From the NCBI RefSeq assembly GCF_021134715.1, contig NC_060021.1, forward strand, positions 5,208,001 to 5,272,000: a DNA stretch of 64,000 nt, read 5' to 3'. Under the pieces are notes generated by a model. The model did not search any database. It was not told the DNA's origin and saw nothing but the letters and a program-made list of their open reading frames with translations. Within the stretch, counting starts at the first letter, position 1. Each line of letters begins with the position of its first letter. The DNA is from Daphnia pulex. Lineage: Eukaryota > Arthropoda > Branchiopoda > Diplostraca > Daphniidae. Of the stretch, positions 61,150 to 64,000 are shown one piece after another. The position numbers were made by a program, and so were the translations under genes.

Positions 61150-61863
61150 ATGAGTTTCAGGGCTTTAAATCCCCTGTACCGTCCAGGGTTTCTTTATCAT
61201 TTCAATAATGCAGTCGTCCACAACGCTTGGGCATTTCGCCATCTTTTGGTAAATATTTCTTTGCATTATTCCTTATTCCTGTTTTCACCTGTTTCACTCT
61301 TTGTACTGTTCCCTTTTCAGTACCCGCCAATACAAGGGTCTGGATGGGATGGCAGAAGACCAATTCTAATGTTACGCGACCACTCACTGCCAAGGAATCC
61401 AAATTTTCAACAGCCAGCCCATATTGTACAAAATTATCATCGCTCTCATCAAAATCAACCCATTCAGCCTCAGCTTCCACCCCGTCTAGTGCCGAATTAT
61501 CCACCCTTTCATGCTCGTGCACCCTCCATTGCTCGTTACCCTTTCATGCTTATGCAATACCAGCCTTTTCATCCTCATCAACCCGCTCAAAAAAATGAAC
61601 CCTTTTTGGCTCAACAGCAACCAGTCCCACGTTTCGTTCTACGGCCACCACGTCTCATCCTAAAGGAACCACGTCTCATTCTACAGGAACCACGTCTTGC
61701 ACAACAGCAACCACGGGTACGCAAAATTGAATCACAATTTTCCAAATATTCTCTTGAATTGTGTTCTCACCGAGGCAACATAACGTCTGTTCGCTGGCTG
61801 ATGCACCCGCCAAAGGATCAGGCGCAGCACCGAACTTTGAAAATGCGCCAAAACTTTGTTTAA
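61150..61863 (+). CDS. Pro/Gln/His-rich hypothetical protein
   Basis: The start is taken at the first ATG (61150, MSFRALNPLYRPGFLYHFNN). The frame is open further left and would give a hydrophobic leader (HLLLALTFVEQCNAHR), but no ATG exists there, so an upstream exon is possible. An intron at 61249-61320 (GTAAATATTT to CCCTTTTCAG, 72 bp) is likely; it is also open in frame. The body is dominated by Pro, Gln, His and Arg, with repeats such as PFMLMQYQPFHPHQPAQ and three cycles of PPRLILKEPRLILQEPRLAQ type. A stop overlaps an AATAAA signal at 61861. Function unknown. A second, broken copy lies 1.1 kb downstream. Confidence 0.5.
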   Translation: MSFRALNPLYRPGFLYHFNNAVVHNAWAFRHLLVNISLHYSLFLFSPVSLFVLFPFQYPPIQGSGWDGRRPILMLRDHSLPRNPNFQQPAHIVQNYHRSHQNQPIQPQLPPRLVPNYPPFHARAPSIARYPFMLMQYQPFHPHQPAQKNEPFLAQQQPVPRFVLRPPRLILKEPRLILQEPRLAQQQPRVRKIESQFSKYSLELCSHRGNITSVRWLMHPPKDQAQHRTLKMRQNFV

Positions 61864-62542
61864 TAAAGGCCTCTCAGAAGGATAAAATCAATGGCGCTTA
61901 AACATAAAATGGCGGCAACAACAGCTAAAAAAGTCATAACTATTATTATTATTATACTTCGTGATGAAATTGAGATTGAAATGAATGCGTGGTGATTGGG
62001 ACGCCACACTACGTAAATGAGCGCCGGCAGAAAATCATTGACACTCACCGGTTGTGAACTGTAAACAGTTGGCTCTACAGCATCACTTTTGTCATTTCTT
62101 TCGTCTGACCTTCTCTGGATTCTTCTTCCGTACGAGTTCGTGATTGATCGGCATTTGAATTGTGGGACAATCCCAACATTTCAAACACCAACTTGCTACA
62201 ATTTATAATCTATGCCAGCTTGTCCTGAGGCGCTCTCTGGCCGTCCATTTCAATGAGATCTAAATTTATTATATAAATTTCGGTATTTAAAGATGAACTG
62301 AGACTTAATTTATGACAGGACGTATGCGTGATGGCCTTCTCGAGGATAGCTCGAATTTAAGAATCAAGTTCGTTGATTCGACAGTCGAGAAGTGGAGCTG
62401 AAATCCAATTCAAACTGTGGATACGTTTCTGAACGGCCAAATAGCGTTATTCGTCATCGCAGTTGTGAGGGAAGAACAATTTTTGTACAGCAATCGAGTT
62501 AGGTAACGTTCACTGTGATCTAACAAGGATTCCATCGAGCTG

Positions 62543-63097
62543 TTGGTCATGTCTGTAAACAAAAAGATTTTTCAAGTGATGAGGCATGAAATGATGAAAA
62601 TGTGTTTATATTACCCAAGAAACCTGAATGGGTTTTCAGCTTTTTGTCAAATATCTTATATGTACAATATATATCCCATTAATGTTCAATATCCAGTGCC
62701 TAATTTTCAACATTTTCATGCTCTTGCACCCTTCATTGCTCGTCACCCTTTTATGCTTGTACACTACCAACATTTACATGCTCATCAACCACCCCATCTC
62801 ATTCATAATTTTCATCAACCCGCTCAACAAAATCAATCCTCCCTTCAACAGTAAACACGTTTTGTGCCACGGCCACCACCTCTAGTTCTACAGGAGTCAC
62901 AACTCTCTTTTTCCACTCTTCTTCCACAACAGCAACCACGGTACCTCAACTTGATCCGCGACTTCGCTTCGAACAACAGAATAATCCAGATTAAAGACGA
63001 TTACAACAAAGGGAGAAAAATCAACGTAGGTAGCGAGAAAGTATACTCAACGTTCAACATGTTAGACGAAAAATCAATAAAAAAATGTTCAAATTGA
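62543..63097 (+). pseudogene. Broken second copy of the Pro/Gln/His-rich gene
   Basis: HFHALAPFIARHPFMLVHYQ and HLHAHQPPHLIHNFHQPAQQ match FHARAPSIARYPFMLMQYQP and the HPHQPAQ region of the 61-kb gene. After a stop at about 62852 a shifted frame continues FVPRPPPLVLQESQ and LLPQQQPRYLNLIRDF, again matching the repeat-bearing tail. The N-terminal part differs. A local duplication followed by decay is the simplest reading; a short intron around the stop is possible. Confidence 0.5.
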
Positions 63098-63479
63098 AAT
63101 AACAACAAAGAAATTGTAATTCTTCGTAAGATCTTAACGAATAAAATTTTGCAATTTCTCACTCACAATCAATACAGTAGACTTGAAGTGTTTATGCCAG
63201 GCATCACCAGGTTATAATGCCTTCTTAGTATTGAGCGAATCTTCTTGAGCATTAGCGAATTTCTTGAGTCGAGGGTAGGATGGAAGTAATAGTTGGTTTG
63301 GCGGTTTATCTGGAATTTTTCCAACCTTCACTAAAAGAAATGTATCTTTTGGACACAATAGGTTTCTGTAAAAAGTGTGTTGGTATGAGAGCTGGTGCAA
63401 AATTTTGAAAAGTAACGATAAATGATTTATGTATTATAATCATTGTTTCGATTTAACTCGCACGAGAAGCAAACTTGAA

Positions 63480-63725
63480 GTCATGTGAACTCCCCAACAT
63501 CCAAATGGGATGTTGGAGAAACATAAATGGGATGTCCGATAGAGCCCTCTCCTGGATGTTCCTCTAGTTCAGCCATTGGATATCCCAATAACATCCACAT
63601 TGGCATTAGGATGTGTGTCGGATCATCGGCTCTCACTCGGATATATCCGACGGACGAAGTGTGCCATGTAGGATCCCTCCCCACAGATGTTTTCTGAACT
63701 CCACCTCTCACATCCAAATGTAAAT
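63480..63725. repeat. Cluster of GGATGT / ACATCC words
   Basis: Within about 240 bp GGATGT, ACATCC or close variants recur more than ten times in both orientations (for example CAACATCCAAATGGGATGTT near 63496 and CACATCCAAATG near 63710). The ends ACATCCAAATG at left and right repeat each other directly. The rest of 63.1-64.0 kb shows no gene. Confidence 0.5.
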
Positions 63726-64000
63726 TTGCTACTTCGATTGCACTCGCCTTAGCTTATGGTGTTTTTCATATTTTTAATTATTGTTGAGATTGAACAGGTT
63801 GCAATAACCTATTATTGTTAATTGATCACCTAATATCACGAAATTTAAGAAAAACAAAAAAAAATTTGCGAACTTTCTGGCTGGTATGACAGTGCGATAC
63901 AGTTACCCCACGAACTATATGTATTGTTCGTAGTACTATCAGTATAGCTTGTTATTGAGTTCAGTGGTCGTCTGCGACAAAAATGATATATTTCATTTAA

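Overview
The window is nuclear DNA from an arthropod. Short introns (about 60-130 bp), AT-rich intergenic DNA, many small transposon remnants, and an inserted mitochondrial block in the pancrustacean gene order (cytb, trnS2, nd1, trnL1, 16S, trnV, 12S) with invertebrate-code TGA=Trp all fit this. My best guess is a branchiopod crustacean such as Daphnia. The species is an inference.

The left part (1-24.2 kb) holds ordinary host genes. The 3' part of the small GTPase Rheb is on + and runs off the left edge. A complete 19-exon CAND1 is on - and meets Rheb tail to tail. A two-exon unrecognised protein with a CtBP-type PLDL motif is on - (9.4-11.3 kb). About 9.6 kb of apparently non-coding DNA follows. 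A complete MCRS1 (microspherule protein 1) is on +, and a complete four-exon DUF3472 protein on - lies tail to tail with it. A foldback DNA element sits just upstream of the MCRS1 start codon.

From about 24.2 kb rightward the window is mostly accessory: degenerate short tandem repeats, nested inverted repeats, a dead LINE ORF1, a short hAT element with a perfect 8-bp target duplication and a transposase C-terminal remnant, and the left part of a P-element/THAP9-type transposase (35.5-38.8 kb). The rest of that transposase reappears at 60.0 kb after a shared 40-bp sequence, so a 21.2-kb block looks as if it lies inside it.

That block holds a TIR element, a repeated C-terminal gene fragment, and a decayed copy of a large two-zinc-knuckle protein whose conserved residues (ADN-D-N, FDQ-LY, GGFHT, EQ) look like those of an undescribed RNase H-fold transposase. 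It also holds two neighbouring unknown reading frames, a roughly 5-kb nuclear mitochondrial insertion (NUMT) that was itself hit by a 1.1-kb hAT-like element, and a 3'-truncated LINE ORF2. The right end (60-64 kb) carries an inverted copy of a CxxCGH-containing fragment, a Pro/Gln/His-rich gene with a broken second copy, and a cluster of GGATGT/ACATCC repeats.

No operons, CRISPR arrays or confident nuclear tRNA genes were seen. Host-gene exon borders were fixed by reading-frame continuity, GT/AG sites and remembered family sequence; no alignment was run.
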